Shown piece after piece: positions 25,700 to 35,094 of a DNA stretch of 64,000 bases. The stretch spans positions 19,718-83,717 of the forward strand of contig NZ_PVTI01000018.1 in assembly GCF_003002895.1 (NCBI RefSeq), read 5' to 3'. The stretch is from Knoellia remsis. GTDB lineage: Bacteria > Actinomycetota > Actinomycetes > Actinomycetales > Dermatophilaceae. Position numbers and translations under genes: made by a program. Position 1 is the stretch's first letter. Each line of letters begins with the position of its first letter. The notes under the pieces are model-generated. The model worked only from the letters and a program-made list of their open reading frames with translations. It ran no database searches and was not told the origin of the DNA.

Positions 25700-26911
25700 T
25701 CAGCCGCCGAGGCGGCCGGGGCCGTCGTCGAGGGGCAGCGCGTCCTGGGCGCCGAACGCCGCCTCGCGCGGCGGGGTGAGACCGAGGTGCGACCACGCCT
25801 TCGGTGAGGCCGCACGCCCCCGCGGGGTGCGCACCATGAATCCCTCGCGCACGAGATATGGCTCCGCAACCGTCTCGACGGTGTCGGACTCCTCCCCGAC
25901 GGCGATGGCGAGCGTCGACAGCCCCACCGGTCCCCCACCGAAGCGGCGGCACAGCGCGTCGAGCACGGCCCGGTCGAGCCGGTCCAGCCCCGCGTCGTCC
26001 ACGTCGAACAACCCGAGCGCCGCATGTGCGGCAGCCTCGTCGACCACACCGGACCCGTGCACCTGCGCCCAGTCCCGCACCCGGCGCAGCAGGCGGTTGG
26101 CGATTCGGGGCGTCCCCCGCGACCGGCCGGCGATCTCGGCAATCCCCGCCGCATCCGCGTCGACGCCGAGCAGCCCGGCCGAGCGCGTGAGGATCGTCGT
26201 GAGGTCGGCGGCGTCGTAGTAGTCCAGGTGCCCGGTGAACCCGAACCGGTCGCGCAGCGGCGCGGGCAGCAGCCCCGACCGGGTCGTCGCGCCGACGACG
26301 GTGAACGGCGGCAGCTCGAGCGGGATCGCCGTCGCACCCGGCCCCTTGCCGACGATGACGTCGACCCGGAAGTCCTCCATCGCGAGATAGAGCATCTCCT
26401 CCGCCGACCGCGACATGCGATGGATCTCGTCGAGGAACAGCACCTCACCCTCGTCGAGCGAGGACAGCACCGCCGCGAGGTCACCAGCATGCTGGATGGC
26501 CGGTCCGGAGGTCACCCGGATCGGGCGCTCGAGCTCAGCCGCGACGATGAGCGCGAGTGTCGTCTTGCCGAGCCCGGGCGGTCCGGACAGCAGGATGTGG
26601 TCGGGCACGCTCCCCCGGCGACGCGCAGCCTCCAGCACCAGCCCCAGCTGGTCGCGCACCCGCGCCTGCCCCGGGAAGTCCGCGAGCCGCTTCGGGCGCA
26701 GCGCCGCCTCGACGACCCGCTCGTCGTCGCTGTCCGCTCCCGCGTCGACGATCCGCGCGGTCGCGTCGAGCGACCCGTCACTCTCCCGCTGACTGTCCCC
26801 GTCCCACTCACGGCCAGTCCGACCGCCACCCGCGAGCCCAGCAGAGCCATCCGCCCCCTCGACGATGTCGGACCGGAACCCGTCGCGGCCGCCGGCCATG
26901 CCCGGGCTCAC
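25700..26911 (-). CDS. ruvB: Holliday junction branch migration helicase RuvB
   Basis: A 403-residue AAA+ protein. Walker [11 protein letters not shown]; Walker [10 protein letters not shown]; sensor 1 V-V-G-A-T-T-R-S-G; Arg-finger/sensor 2 region [13 protein letters not shown]. The DNA-binding winged helix is C-terminal ([10 protein letters not shown]). A 65-residue disordered N-terminus precedes the family start [12 protein letters not shown]. The GTG start overlaps the ruvA stop; an ATG four codons later is possible. Confidence 0.96.
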   Translation of the reverse strand: MSPGMAGGRDGFRSDIVEGADGSAGLAGGGRTGREWDGDSQRESDGSLDATARIVDAGADSDDERVVEAALRPKRLADFPGQARVRDQLGLVLEAARRRGSVPDHILLSGPPGLGKTTLALIVAAELERPIRVTSGPAIQHAGDLAAVLSSLDEGEVLFLDEIHRMSRSAEEMLYLAMEDFRVDVIVGKGPGATAIPLELPPFTVVGATTRSGLLPAPLRDRFGFTGHLDYYDAADLTTILTRSAGLLGVDADAAGIAEIAGRSRGTPRIANRLLRRVRDWAQVHGSGVVDEAAAHAALGLFDVDDAGLDRLDRAVLDALCRRFGGGPVGLSTLAIAVGEESDTVETVAEPYLVREGFMVRTPRGRAASPKAWSHLGLTPPREAAFGAQDALPLDDGPGRLGG

Positions 26912-27519
26912 CGCCCGAGGTCCCGCAGCGCCAGGCGCAGCAGCGTCGCCACCGTCGCGTCGTCGTCGGCGGACGCCACGACCCGACCGACCGCGTCACC
27001 GGCCTGCTTGCCGGTCCAGCCGAGTCCGACGAGGGCCTCGGTCACCTGCTCCACCCGACCGTCACCACCGGAGGCGACCGCAGCGGCAGGTGCGGACTCA
27101 CCGACGCCCGCAGCGGACGGCATACCGACCTTGTCGCCCAGCTCGAGGACGAGACGCTCCGCGCTCTTCTTGCCCACACCGGGGATCTTCGTCAGCGTCG
27201 CGACGTCCTTCGTCGTCAGCGCGGCGCGCACCTCGTCGGGGGTGAGCACCGACAGCATCGCCAGCGCGAGCCGCGGCCCGACCCCCGACACGGTCTGCAC
27301 CGTCTCGAACATGTCACGTTCCCCCGCCGACCCGAACCCGTAGAGCGTCAGCGAGTCCTCGCGCACGACGAGCGTCGTCGACACGGTGACGTCCTCGCCG
27401 GCGCGCAGCTCGGCCGCGGTGCGCGGCGTCGTGTGCACGAGCATGCCGACGCCGCCGACTTCGACGACGAGCCGGTCGAGTCCGACGTGGCCGACCCGTC
27501 CGGACAGCGACGCGATCAT
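26908..27519 (-). CDS. ruvA: Holliday junction DNA-binding protein RuvA
   Basis: A 203-residue RuvA. The N-terminal OB fold begins M-I-A-S-L-S-G-R-V. Two helix-hairpin-helix motifs follow ([11 protein letters not shown] and [12 protein letters not shown]). The C-terminal three-helix domain contacts RuvB ([10 protein letters not shown]). ATG overlaps the ruvC stop by four bases. The open frame continues upstream through ruvC but only this start matches the family. Part of ruvCAB. Confidence 0.96.
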   Translation of the reverse strand: MIASLSGRVGHVGLDRLVVEVGGVGMLVHTTPRTAAELRAGEDVTVSTTLVVREDSLTLYGFGSAGERDMFETVQTVSGVGPRLALAMLSVLTPDEVRAALTTKDVATLTKIPGVGKKSAERLVLELGDKVGMPSAAGVGESAPAAAVASGGDGRVEQVTEALVGLGWTGKQAGDAVGRVVASADDDATVATLLRLALRDLGR

Positions 27520-28028
27520 CGCGCGCCCGCCTTCGCGAGAGCGTCGAGCCGAGCCGTGGCCGCGCCGCGCCAGAGGTGGCAGATCGCCAGCGCCAGCGCG
27601 TCCGCGGCGTCGGCGGGCCGCGGCGCCTCGGTGAGCTTGAGGATCCGGGTCACCATCGTCGTCACCTGCGCCTTGTCGGCGCGGCCGGTGCCGGTCACCG
27701 CGGCCTTGACCTCCGTCGGCGTGTGGAAGACGACCGGTATGCCGCGCTTGCCGGCCGTGAGGAGCGCGATCGCCGTCGCGTGGGCCGTCGTCATGACGGA
27801 CGTGACGTTGCTGTCGGCGAAGACCCGCTCGACGGCGACGACCTCCGGCGTGAACCGGTCGAGCCACCCGTCGAGCTCGCGCTCGAGGAAGATCAGCCGC
27901 TCCCCCGGGTCACCGTCGCTCGGGGTGCGCACGACCCCGACGGCGACCATGCTCGCGCGGCCGGCCCGGCCGTCGACGACGCCGAGGCCGCACCGGGTGA
28001 GGCCAGGGTCGATGCCGAGAACGCGCAC
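27516..28028 (-). CDS. ruvC: Holliday junction resolvase RuvC
   Basis: A 170-residue RNase H-fold nuclease. [12 protein letters not shown] carries the first catalytic Asp. A-V-E-R-V-F carries the Glu. The C-terminal [10 protein letters not shown] carries the last acidic residues. GTG start with GGAAGG seven bases upstream; an ATG 13 codons earlier has no family support. One Ile in R-G-I-P-V uses the rare codon ATA, created by a copy of the window-wide octamer. A LexA-type box lies about 57 bases upstream. Confidence 0.96.
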   Translation of the reverse strand: MRVLGIDPGLTRCGLGVVDGRAGRASMVAVGVVRTPSDGDPGERLIFLERELDGWLDRFTPEVVAVERVFADSNVTSVMTTAHATAIALLTAGKRGIPVVFHTPTEVKAAVTGTGRADKAQVTTMVTRILKLTEAPRPADAADALALAICHLWRGAATARLDALAKAGAR

Positions 28029-28084
28029 GCGCGCCGCCTTCCGTCGTCGTGCCGGGTGAGCGCCCACTGCACCTCAGCGGGCTC

Positions 28085-28098
28085 CGAACAGGTGTTCG
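28085..28098. promoter_or_regulatory. SOS box (LexA operator) upstream of ruvCAB
   Basis: The sequence CGAACAGGTGTTCG matches the actinobacterial/Gram-positive LexA operator CGAAC-N4-GTTCG with perfect dyad symmetry. It lies 57 bases before the ruvC start, where a repressor would cover the promoter. ruvCAB induction by DNA damage is expected in this group. Confidence 0.85.
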
Positions 28099-28181
28099 GT
28101 GCCACGCTACACAGGCGCGCCGGACGCGCCCGGCAGCAACACGCGCGGGTGCGCGGCCGGCATACGGCAGCAGCGTGGAAC

Positions 28182-28940
28182 TCAGGCGTCGGCGTCGAGC
28201 TCGGCGAGGACTTCGTCGGAGATGTCGCCGTTGGCGAAGACGTCCTGCACGTCGTCGGAGTCCTCGAGGGCCTCGATGACGCGGATCATCTTCTTCGCGC
28301 CCTCGGCGTCGAGCGGCACCTGGAGGTTCGGGACCCACGACGCCTCGGCGGAGTCGTAGTCGATGCCGGCGTCCTGGACGGCCTGGCGCACCCCGACGAA
28401 GTCGGTCGCCTCGGACACGACCTCCCAGGTGTCGCCGTTGTCGTTGACCTCCTCGGCGCCGGCCTCGAGGACGACCTCGAGGAGCTGGTCCTCGGTCGCG
28501 GCCTCCTTGGGCACGAGCACGACGCCCTTGCGGTTGAAGACGTAGGCGACCGAGCCCGGGTCTGCGAGCTGGCCACCGTTGCGGGTGAGCGCGGTGCGCA
28601 CCTCGGCGGCGGCGCGGTTGCGGTTGTCGGTGAGGCACTCGATGAGGACGGCGACACCGCCGGGCGCGTAGCCCTCGTAGGTGATCGTCTCCCAGTCCGC
28701 ACCGCCGGCGGTCGCGCCGGAGCCGCGCTTGACGGCGTTGTCGATGTTGTTGTTGGGGACCGAGCTCTTCTTCGCCTTCTGGATGGCGTCGTAGAGGGTC
28801 GGGTTGCCGGCCGGGTCACCGCCGCCGGTGCGGGCCGCGACCTCGATGTTCTTGATGAGTTTGGCGAAGAGCTTGCCCCGCTTGGCGTCGATGACCGCCT
28901 TCTTGTGCTTCGTGGTCGCCCATTTGCTGTGGCCGCTCAT
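28182..28940 (-). CDS. yebC: YebC/PmpR-family protein
   Basis: A 252-residue protein beginning [25 protein letters not shown], the YebC family signature. [10 protein letters not shown] and a final acidic domain follow. YebC proteins were long called transcription regulators; work on relatives shows they bind ribosomes and relieve stalling at difficult peptides. It overlaps pdxT by four bases (ATGA), the usual actinobacterial order. Confidence 0.95.
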   Translation of the reverse strand: MSGHSKWATTKHKKAVIDAKRGKLFAKLIKNIEVAARTGGGDPAGNPTLYDAIQKAKKSSVPNNNIDNAVKRGSGATAGGADWETITYEGYAPGGVAVLIECLTDNRNRAAAEVRTALTRNGGQLADPGSVAYVFNRKGVVLVPKEAATEDQLLEVVLEAGAEEVNDNGDTWEVVSEATDFVGVRQAVQDAGIDYDSAEASWVPNLQVPLDAEGAKKMIRVIEALEDSDDVQDVFANGDISDEVLAELDADA

Positions 28941-29545
28941 GCGCCCTCTTTCACGATCTCGACGAACAACTGGTGGAACCGGTGGTCACCGGTCACTTCC
29001 GGGTGGAAGGAGGTGGCCAGCAACGGCCCCTGACGAACGGCGACGATCCTACCCGCGGCCGGTCCGGTCTCCACGCGCGCCAGCACGTCGACGGCCTCTC
29101 CGACCTGCTCGACCCACGGCGCGCGGATGAACACGGCACGCACCGGCTGCGGCCCGAGCTCGCGGATGTGCAGGTCCTCCTCGAAGGAGTCGACCTGCCG
29201 CCCGAAGGCGTTGCGGCGCACCGTGATGTCGAGCCCGCCGAGGGTCTGCTGGTCGCGGTGGCCGTCGAGGATCCGGTCGGCGAGCATGATCATGCCCGCG
29301 CAGGACCCGTATGCCGGGAGGCCGGCTTCCAGCCGTGCCTTCAGTGGTGCGTGGAGGTCGAAGAGGCGGACGAGCTTGTCCATCGTGGTCGACTCCCCGC
29401 CGGGGATGACGAGGCCGTCGACGGCCTCGAGCTCGGCGGGCCGGCGCACGGTCACGGCGGCGGCACCCGCGGCCTCGAGCGCGCGGACGTGCTCGCGCAC
29501 GTCACCCTGGACGGCGAGGACTCCGATGGTCGGCTGGGCGGTCAC
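28937..29545 (-). CDS. pdxT: Pyridoxal 5'-phosphate synthase glutaminase subunit PdxT
   Basis: A 202-residue class I glutaminase. [13 protein letters not shown] at the start, [11 protein letters not shown], nucleophile Cys in Y-G-S-C-A-G-M-I (about residue 82), and the His/Glu pair in S-F-H-P-E-V-T. It supplies ammonia to PdxS. GTG start (V-T-A-Q-P-T) chosen because the family begins there. In most relatives pdxS is directly upstream; here it is 5.5 kb away on the same strand, past an accessory block. Confidence 0.95.
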   Translation of the reverse strand: MTAQPTIGVLAVQGDVREHVRALEAAGAAAVTVRRPAELEAVDGLVIPGGESTTMDKLVRLFDLHAPLKARLEAGLPAYGSCAGMIMLADRILDGHRDQQTLGGLDITVRRNAFGRQVDSFEEDLHIRELGPQPVRAVFIRAPWVEQVGEAVDVLARVETGPAAGRIVAVRQGPLLATSFHPEVTGDHRFHQLFVEIVKEGA

Positions 29546-29657
29546 GCCCGGAATGCTACGTCCGGGTGAATGGACCCCGGCTCCCGGTTCGGCGGGACGG
29601 CGGCGCCCCTTCGGAAAAGCGGGAGCGACGGCGACGTTGGTCCGCGAGAATGCCGCC

Positions 29658-30269
29658 ATGACCGGACAGGCCGCGACACCGACCCAGCTCTTGAGCGATG
29701 CCCTCCGCTCGCAGGCCCCGGTCGGCATCGCTCGTGACCTCCTCGCGGATGCAGATGACGTGTGGGGTTACGTCGTGGCGTTGTCCGCGCGATGGGTGGT
29801 CCTGCAGTCGCTGGAGGCCGCCGTATACATCGACGGGTACGACGTCATCCGTGTGGATGACATCACGGAGGTCTGGGAGGACGGCGCTGCTGGCTACATC
29901 GAGCGCGCTGTTGCTGCACTTGGGCGCCCGGCTCCCGATGTCGCGCTGTCCCAGACCGCAGGGACGGCGGACGTCCTGCAGGTGGCCCGCGATGCCGCGG
30001 ACTTGATGTGCGTCCACTTCGAGAAGGACGACGACGCTCCGATGCTCGTGGGACATCTCGTGCGCCTGGACGAGACGACGTTCGACCTGCAGCTCATCGA
30101 CCCGGGAGGTGTCTGGGAGGTCGATGTCGCCCAGATCGCCTGTACGGAGGTCACACGCGTCGAGTTCGGTGACCGCTACTCGGTCGCGCTGACGAGGTTC
30201 GGAGACCGTAGACCCGAGCCCGAGGGAGCCCGTGCGCTCGACTCGTTCTGTACTGACGAGGTCGACTAA
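29658..30269 (+). CDS. Hypothetical protein, 203 residues
   Basis: A soluble acidic protein starting [10 protein letters not shown]. It has alternating beta-rich stretches ([29 protein letters not shown]) that look like two copies of a small SH3-like barrel. Each is followed by an acidic turn and a V-D-D-I-T-E-V or V-A-Q-I-A-C-T-E-V strand. I recognise no family. It is read opposite to pdxT and mraY and is the left edge of the block separating pdxT from pdxS. Confidence 0.65.
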   Translation: MTGQAATPTQLLSDALRSQAPVGIARDLLADADDVWGYVVALSARWVVLQSLEAAVYIDGYDVIRVDDITEVWEDGAAGYIERAVAALGRPAPDVALSQTAGTADVLQVARDAADLMCVHFEKDDDAPMLVGHLVRLDETTFDLQLIDPGGVWEVDVAQIACTEVTRVEFGDRYSVALTRFGDRRPEPEGARALDSFCTDEVD

Positions 30270-30299
30270 CCCACTGACCCGAGCATTACCGCGCGCGGC

Positions 30300-31385
30300 T
30301 CAGGCGAGCCAGGCGATGTAGAAGATGCTGAGGCCGGTGAGGACGAAGACACCGGCGATGACCCAGAAGCGAATGACGACGTTGACCTCGGACCAGCCGA
30401 GGTGCTCGAAGTGGTGGTGGATCGGCGTGATCCGGAAGATCCGCCGGCCCGTCCCGGTGAAGCGCCGGGTGAGCTTGAACCACGTCACCTGCAGCATGAC
30501 CGACATCGTCTCGAGGACGAGAACTCCCGCGATGACGGCCATGAGCACCTCGGTGCGGGACATGATCGCGAACCCGGCGAGTGCTCCCCCGATGGCGAGC
30601 GACCCGACGTCGCCCATGATGATCTGGGCCGGCTTGGCGTTCCACCAGAGGAAGCCGACGCAGGCACCCGAGATCGCCGCGGCATACACCGCGAGGTCGA
30701 GCGGGTCGCGCACCTGGTAGCACTGCTCCGCGACGACGTTGGGCCGCGCCGAGCCGCACAGCTGGTTGCTCTGCCAGACGTTGATGAGCAGGTAGGCGCC
30801 GAAGATCATCGCGCCGATGCCGGTGAGCAGGCCGTCGACGCCGTCGGTGAGGTTGGCGGCGTTGGAGGTCGCCGTGACGATGAACCAGATGAGCAGCAGG
30901 ACGACAACGAGCGGCAGCTTCACGCCCCAGTCCTGCGTGATCGACAGCGACTGCGAGGCCGGCCGGACACCGCGCTCGTCGGCGAAGAACTGTGTCGCGA
31001 GGACGCCGAACACCAGCGCGATCGCCGTCTGCCCGAGCATCTTCGCCTTGCCGGGCAGGCCGCGGTTGTCCTGCTGGTAGACCTTGATGAAGTCGTCAAG
31101 GAACCCGAGGACCGCGCAGCCGACGAAGAGCAGCATGAGCAGCCAGGCGCTCGCGCTCGGGGTGTGGCCGGTCGCGAACGTGGCGACGAGGTATGCCGCG
31201 GTGGAACCGAGGACGATGACGACGCCACCCATCGTCGGGGTGCCGCGCTTGACGAGGTGGGTCGTCGGTCCGTCGACGCGGATGGGCTGGCCGAAGCCGT
31301 GCTTGCGGAACCAGGCGACGGCTGCTCGGGTGCCGAACAGGGTGAGGGTCAGCGCGATGGCGCCACTGAGCGCGACGCCCCGCAT
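30300..31385 (-). CDS. mraY: Phospho-N-acetylmuramoyl-pentapeptide transferase (MraY), stand-alone copy
   Basis: A 361-residue polytopic transferase with ten hydrophobic segments. Signatures: G-T-P-T-M-G-G-V, the paired Asp in G-F-L-D-D-F-I-K-V (about 97-98), N-A-A-N-L-T-D-G-V-D-G-L (Asp near 181), I-M-G-D-V-G-S-L-A, and I-H-H-H-F-E-H-L-G-W. It transfers phospho-MurNAc-pentapeptide to undecaprenyl phosphate, giving lipid I. The start has GAGGAGG eight bases upstream; the open frame upstream is not family-like. No mur or fts genes flank it, which is unusual, since mraY normally sits in the dcw cluster. It may be a second copy. Confidence 0.93.
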   Translation of the reverse strand: MRGVALSGAIALTLTLFGTRAAVAWFRKHGFGQPIRVDGPTTHLVKRGTPTMGGVVIVLGSTAAYLVATFATGHTPSASAWLLMLLFVGCAVLGFLDDFIKVYQQDNRGLPGKAKMLGQTAIALVFGVLATQFFADERGVRPASQSLSITQDWGVKLPLVVVLLLIWFIVTATSNAANLTDGVDGLLTGIGAMIFGAYLLINVWQSNQLCGSARPNVVAEQCYQVRDPLDLAVYAAAISGACVGFLWWNAKPAQIIMGDVGSLAIGGALAGFAIMSRTEVLMAVIAGVLVLETMSVMLQVTWFKLTRRFTGTGRRIFRITPIHHHFEHLGWSEVNVVIRFWVIAGVFVLTGLSIFYIAWLA

Positions 31386-31518
31386 GCGTTCCTCCTCGGT
31401 CGACCCGGACTGCCCGGTCATCCTTCCGCAGTCGCGAGGCCCGGACGGTGACCGACACCCCCCTGCTTCCCGCCTGCCGCGAGGGGAGGCCGCCACAGAC
31501 CCGGTCCCTCTTTGTCCG

Positions 31519-31562
31519 GTCTATGACGGATAGGTATGTACAAGTACCTATCCGTCATAGAC
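31519..31562. promoter_or_regulatory. 18-bp perfect inverted repeat between mraY and kynU
   Basis: Arms GTCTATGACGGATAGGTA and its exact complement with the 8-base loop TGTACAAG. It is markedly AT-richer than its surroundings and lies in the 238-bp divergent region, 62 bases before kynU and 134 before mraY. It could be an operator, a transcript hairpin or the footprint of a small element. No matching copy was seen elsewhere in the window. Confidence 0.8.
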
Positions 31563-31623
31563 GTCTGAACGCACCCATGAGGTCCGGCGCGGGGCGCATC
31601 TCGCCGGGTGAGAGAGTCAGGGC

Positions 31624-32877
31624 ATGAGCGACGACGCCCTCACCGAGCTCCGCCAGCGCGCCGACCGGCTCGACGCCGAGCACGTCGCCACCGACCGGCG
31701 CGACGCGTTCGAGCTGCCGGAGGGCGTGACCTACCTCGACGGCAACTCCCTCGGCGCGCTGTCGCTTGCCGCCCGTGACGCCCTGCGCGACGCCGTCGAC
31801 CGACAGTGGGGCCGGCAGCTCATCCGCGCCTGGAACGAGTCGCGGTGGTGGACCGCCCCCGAGCGAGTCGGCGACCGCATCGCCGAGCTCGTCGGCGCGC
31901 CGGCGGGCAGCATCGTCGTCGGAGACTCGACGACGGTGAGCCTCTACAAGGCCGTGTATGCCGCGGCGCGGCTGCGCGCGGACGACTCACGTCGCGTCGT
32001 GCTCACCGACCCCGACTCGTTCCCCACCGACGTCCACGTCACCCGCGGCGTGTGCGACCAGCTCGGACTCACCCTCGAGCTCGTGCACCCGACAGAAGCC
32101 GCCTCGCGCCTCGAGGGCTCGAACGACGTTCTCCTCGCGGCCTACTCGCACGTGGACTACCGCACCGGCGAGCTCTGGGACCTCGCCGCGATCACCCGGG
32201 CCGCCCACGACGCCGGCGCCCTCGCCTGCTGGGACCTGTGCCACTCGGCCGGCGTCGTCGACGTCGACCTCGCCGGCGGTGGCGCGGACTTCGCCGTGGG
32301 CTGCGGCTACAAGTACCTCTCCGGCGGCCCCGGCGCCCCGGCGTTCCTCTATGTCGCACCGGCTCACCTGCCGCGGTTCACCAACCCCATCCTCGGCTGG
32401 AACGGTCACGCCACCCCCTTCGCGATGTCGCCCGAGCACGTCCCCGCCGAGGGCATCACCCGGGCCCGGGTCGGCACCCCGCCCGTCCTCGGGATCGTCG
32501 CGCTGGAAGGCGCGCTCACGGCATACGACGGCCTCTCGGTCGGCGACGTCCGGGCACGCTCGCTCTCGCTCACCGGCTTCTTCCTCGACTGCCTCGACCT
32601 GCTGGGCATCGACCTGCCGGTCGCCACCCCGCGCGAGGACACGCGGCGCGGCTCACAGGTCAGCCTGCGGCACCCCGATGCGTATGCCGTGGTGCAGGCC
32701 CTCATCGCGCGCGGGGTCATCGGCGACTTCCGTGAGCCGGACATCGTGCGGCTGGGTTTCGCGCCGCTCTACCTCTCGCACGGCGACGTGCTCGACGCGG
32801 CGACGGCACTGCGGGAGGTCCTCGTCGGCGAGGAGTTCGCGCGTCCCGAGCACCGGCGGCGTGACCTCGTGACCTGA
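31624..32877 (+). CDS. kynU: Kynureninase
   Basis: A 417-residue fold-type I PLP enzyme. Signatures: Y-L-D-G-N-S-L-G near the start, D-S-T-T-V-S-L-Y-K, W-D-L-C-H-S-A-G with the cofactor-binding Asp, and G-C-G-Y-K-Y-L-S-G-G-P-G with Lys230 as the Schiff-base lysine. It cleaves kynurenine to anthranilate and alanine. No tryptophan dioxygenase or formamidase gene is present in the window, so its pathway partners lie elsewhere. It precedes fdhD by 18 bases on the same strand. Confidence 0.95.
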   Translation: MSDDALTELRQRADRLDAEHVATDRRDAFELPEGVTYLDGNSLGALSLAARDALRDAVDRQWGRQLIRAWNESRWWTAPERVGDRIAELVGAPAGSIVVGDSTTVSLYKAVYAAARLRADDSRRVVLTDPDSFPTDVHVTRGVCDQLGLTLELVHPTEAASRLEGSNDVLLAAYSHVDYRTGELWDLAAITRAAHDAGALACWDLCHSAGVVDVDLAGGGADFAVGCGYKYLSGGPGAPAFLYVAPAHLPRFTNPILGWNGHATPFAMSPEHVPAEGITRARVGTPPVLGIVALEGALTAYDGLSVGDVRARSLSLTGFFLDCLDLLGIDLPVATPREDTRRGSQVSLRHPDAYAVVQALIARGVIGDFREPDIVRLGFAPLYLSHGDVLDAATALREVLVGEEFARPEHRRRDLVT

Positions 32878-32895
32878 CCGGGTGACAATGGGGCG

Positions 32896-33702
32896 ATGGG
32901 ACGCGTGACATCGAGACACAAGGTCCTCCGCCTCGACGTCGGCGGGGACTCCTCGCGCGTCATCGACACCGTGGCGTGCGAGGAGCCGCTCGAGATCCGC
33001 CTCGGTGACGAGGTGTTCACCGTGACAATGCGCACCCCGGGCCACGACATCGACCTCGCCCACGGGCTGCTGCGCGCCGAGGGCGTCATCTCCTCGCGCG
33101 AGGACGTCGTGTCGGCGCGGTTCTGCTCGGACCTCGACACCCTCAACGTGCTGCGTCTCGACGTGCCCGGTCGCGACCCGTCGCGCGCGGTGACCTCCAC
33201 CCGCAACCTCGCCTCGCTCGGCGGGTGCGGGCTCTGCGGAACGACGGCGGTCGACGCCATCGAGAACGTCGTCGCGGCCAAGCCTCCGGAGACCCTGTGG
33301 GAGCCAACCCAGATCGTCGCTGCCCTCGACGAGCTGCGTTCTCGCCAGCCGGTGTTCGACAAGACCGGCGGCGTGCACGCGGCCGGTCTCGTGCCGGCGG
33401 GGACGAGCGGGCTCGCGATCGTGCGCGAGGACATCGGCCGGCACAATGCCGTCGACAAGGTCCTCGGCGCTGCCCTGGTCACCGACGTCGACACCCGCGG
33501 CGCGCTGCTCGTCGTGTCGAGCCGGGCCAGTTTCGAGATCGTGCAGAAGGCGGCCGTCGCCGGCATCTCGGTGCTCGCCTGCGTCTCAGCGCCGAGCTCG
33601 CTCGCCATCGAGGCCGCCGACCGGCTCGGCGTGACGCTGGTCGCCTTCGCCCGCGGCTCGAAGATGGGCGTCTACACGCACGACCACCGCATCCCGCACT
33701 GA
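32896..33702 (+). CDS. fdhD: Formate dehydrogenase accessory sulfurtransferase FdhD
   Basis: A 268-residue protein with E-E-P-L-E-I-R at the start, the C-G-L-C-G motif (Cys111 and Cys114), D-K-T-G-G-V-H-A-A, R-E-D-I-G-R-H-N-A-V-D-K, and S-S-R-A-S-F-E-I-V-Q-K. FdhD passes sulfur from a cysteine desulfurase to the molybdenum cofactor of formate dehydrogenase. No formate dehydrogenase gene is seen here. A copy of GAGCGGACGGCATACC lies just after its stop. Confidence 0.95.
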   Translation: MGRVTSRHKVLRLDVGGDSSRVIDTVACEEPLEIRLGDEVFTVTMRTPGHDIDLAHGLLRAEGVISSREDVVSARFCSDLDTLNVLRLDVPGRDPSRAVTSTRNLASLGGCGLCGTTAVDAIENVVAAKPPETLWEPTQIVAALDELRSRQPVFDKTGGVHAAGLVPAGTSGLAIVREDIGRHNAVDKVLGAALVTDVDTRGALLVVSSRASFEIVQKAAVAGISVLACVSAPSSLAIEAADRLGVTLVAFARGSKMGVYTHDHRIPH

Positions 33703-33738
33703 CCCGCGAACCGGAGCGGACGGCATACCGCAAAGAGC

Positions 33739-34233
33739 TCAGCGGCTCACCTGCGCCCCGTGCCATGCCAGCATCGCGAGGAACTCGTCGGCATAGCGCC
33801 GCTCGCGGATGTCCTTGAAGTCGTTGTCCACCAAAGCGTTGATGTGCTCGTGACTCACGGTGAGGTTGATCCGCCCGGTCTGTGGCGAGTCGAGCCAGAT
33901 CTCGGACAAGGCGAGCACGCTGTTCTTGCCGCCCCGGAACTGGTGGGCCGGCACGAGCCAGGTCGGCTCGGGACCACGCCCCTCGTGGAATCCGAGCCAG
34001 CCGTTCTCGATCCGGACGTGCCCCTTGCGGCCCCGGAAGCTCGGATGCTTGCCGTCATCGGTGACGACAGCGTTCCACTCCCCCGAGCGGGCGCCAGGCT
34101 GGACCTGCACGAAGCCCGGCGCCCCGCTGTTCTTCACCCGCCGGCCGTGCGTCGCGATCCGGTAGTTCACATAGAGGCCCACGAGGATGATCAGGATCGG
34201 ACCGGCCCAGGACACCACGTCGAGTGCTTTCAC
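33739..34233 (-). CDS. Hypothetical membrane-anchored protein
   Basis: About 164 residues from a GTG (V-K-A-L-D-V-V-S-W). A single TM segment lies at about 8-26 (W-A-G-P-I-L-I-I-L-V-G-L-Y-V). A soluble domain rich in Gly and aromatic residues follows, with W-L-V-P-A-H-Q-F-R-G and a C-terminal helix (H-E-H-I-N-A-L-V-D-N-D-F-K-D-I-R-E-R-R-Y-A-D-E-F). No family recognised. It is convergent with fdhD and divergent from the toxin-antitoxin pair, inside the pdxT-pdxS insertion. Confidence 0.7.
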   Translation of the reverse strand: MKALDVVSWAGPILIILVGLYVNYRIATHGRRVKNSGAPGFVQVQPGARSGEWNAVVTDDGKHPSFRGRKGHVRIENGWLGFHEGRGPEPTWLVPAHQFRGGKNSVLALSEIWLDSPQTGRINLTVSHEHINALVDNDFKDIRERRYADEFLAMLAWHGAQVSR

Positions 34234-34346
34234 GGACCTACCGTATGCCGACCCGGATCCGGACGGGCCGGGTCCGCGGGGTCGTGCCAAGGCGCGGGTG
34301 ACTCTCGCGGCTCGCCCATGTCAGACACACGTACTACAGTCATGGC

Positions 34347-34625
34347 ATGAAGATCGTCTCCAAGCGGGAGCTGAACCAGCACACCGCAGCCGTGCTCAGT
34401 GAAGTCACGGACGCCGACGACGTGGTCGTGACCGAGCGCGGCGTCCCGCGCTGGCGGGTCAGCACCGTGCGCGAGGCCGAGTCGACGCTGTCCCGCCTGG
34501 AGCGCGAAGGCCTCTACACCCCGCCCGCCGCCGAGGCCAGTCCGTGGCCGCGCCGAGCCCTCGGTCGCCGGTACTCCGAAGCCGAGCTGGGTGACCTCCT
34601 CGCCGAGATGCGAGAGGACCACTGA
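34347..34625 (+). CDS. Phd/YefM-family antitoxin
   Basis: A 92-residue protein starting M-K-I-V-S-K-R-E-L-N-Q-H-T-A-A-V-L. This is the typical Phd/YefM N-terminal DNA-binding fold, with V-V-V-T-E-R-G-V-P-R-W-R-V. The C-terminal half (R-Y-S-E-A-E-L-G-D-L-L-A-E-M) would bind the toxin. It ends three bases before vapC. It should repress its own operon together with the toxin. Confidence 0.9.
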   Translation: MKIVSKRELNQHTAAVLSEVTDADDVVVTERGVPRWRVSTVREAESTLSRLEREGLYTPPAAEASPWPRRALGRRYSEAELGDLLAEMREDH

Positions 34626-34628
34626 TCG

Positions 34629-35033
34629 ATGGCGACCGGGATCGTCTATCTCGACTCGTCCGTGGCACTGCGCACCATTCTCGACGTGCCACAACGCCCA
34701 CGGCTCCAGGCGTGGGTCGATGCCCTCTCCGGCCCGCTGGTGTCGTCCAGGCTGCTGCGAACCGAGATGGTTCGCGTGCTCCGCCGCGAAGGTCGACCGC
34801 TCGACCAGGCCGACGCGCTCCTCACCCGCACGGGGCTCCTTGACATCACCCGAGAGACACACACCGTGGCCGAGTCCATCGGACCACACGTCAGGACGCT
34901 CGACGCCATGCACCTTGCCACGGCGCTTTTGGTCGGCGAACCCGTCACCGTGGCGACCCACGACACCTCGATGATGTCGGTCGCACGAGACCTCGGGCTC
35001 GCGGTGACCGACCCCGTCGCGGACCTGAGCTGA
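34629..35033 (+). CDS. vapC: VapC-family PIN-domain ribonuclease toxin
   Basis: A 134-residue PIN domain with the four acidic active-site residues in place: Asp9 (Y-L-D-S-S), Glu46 (R-T-E-M-V-R), Asp92 (L-D-A-M-H-L-A-T-A) and Asp112 (T-H-D-T-S). It would cleave RNA, tRNA or rRNA in known relatives, when the antitoxin is lost. Directly follows the antitoxin; together they form the right edge of the pdxT-pdxS insertion. Confidence 0.92.
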   Translation: MATGIVYLDSSVALRTILDVPQRPRLQAWVDALSGPLVSSRLLRTEMVRVLRREGRPLDQADALLTRTGLLDITRETHTVAESIGPHVRTLDAMHLATALLVGEPVTVATHDTSMMSVARDLGLAVTDPVADLS

Positions 35034-35094
35034 CCGCGTCGGCCCCGGCAGCGTCAAGCAGCGTCAGGCAGCGCCCGTATGCCGCCCGCTCACC

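Noticed and set aside
33703..33738. Terminator after fdhD
   Set aside because: It holds an octamer copy but no complementary arm, so no hairpin can be supported.
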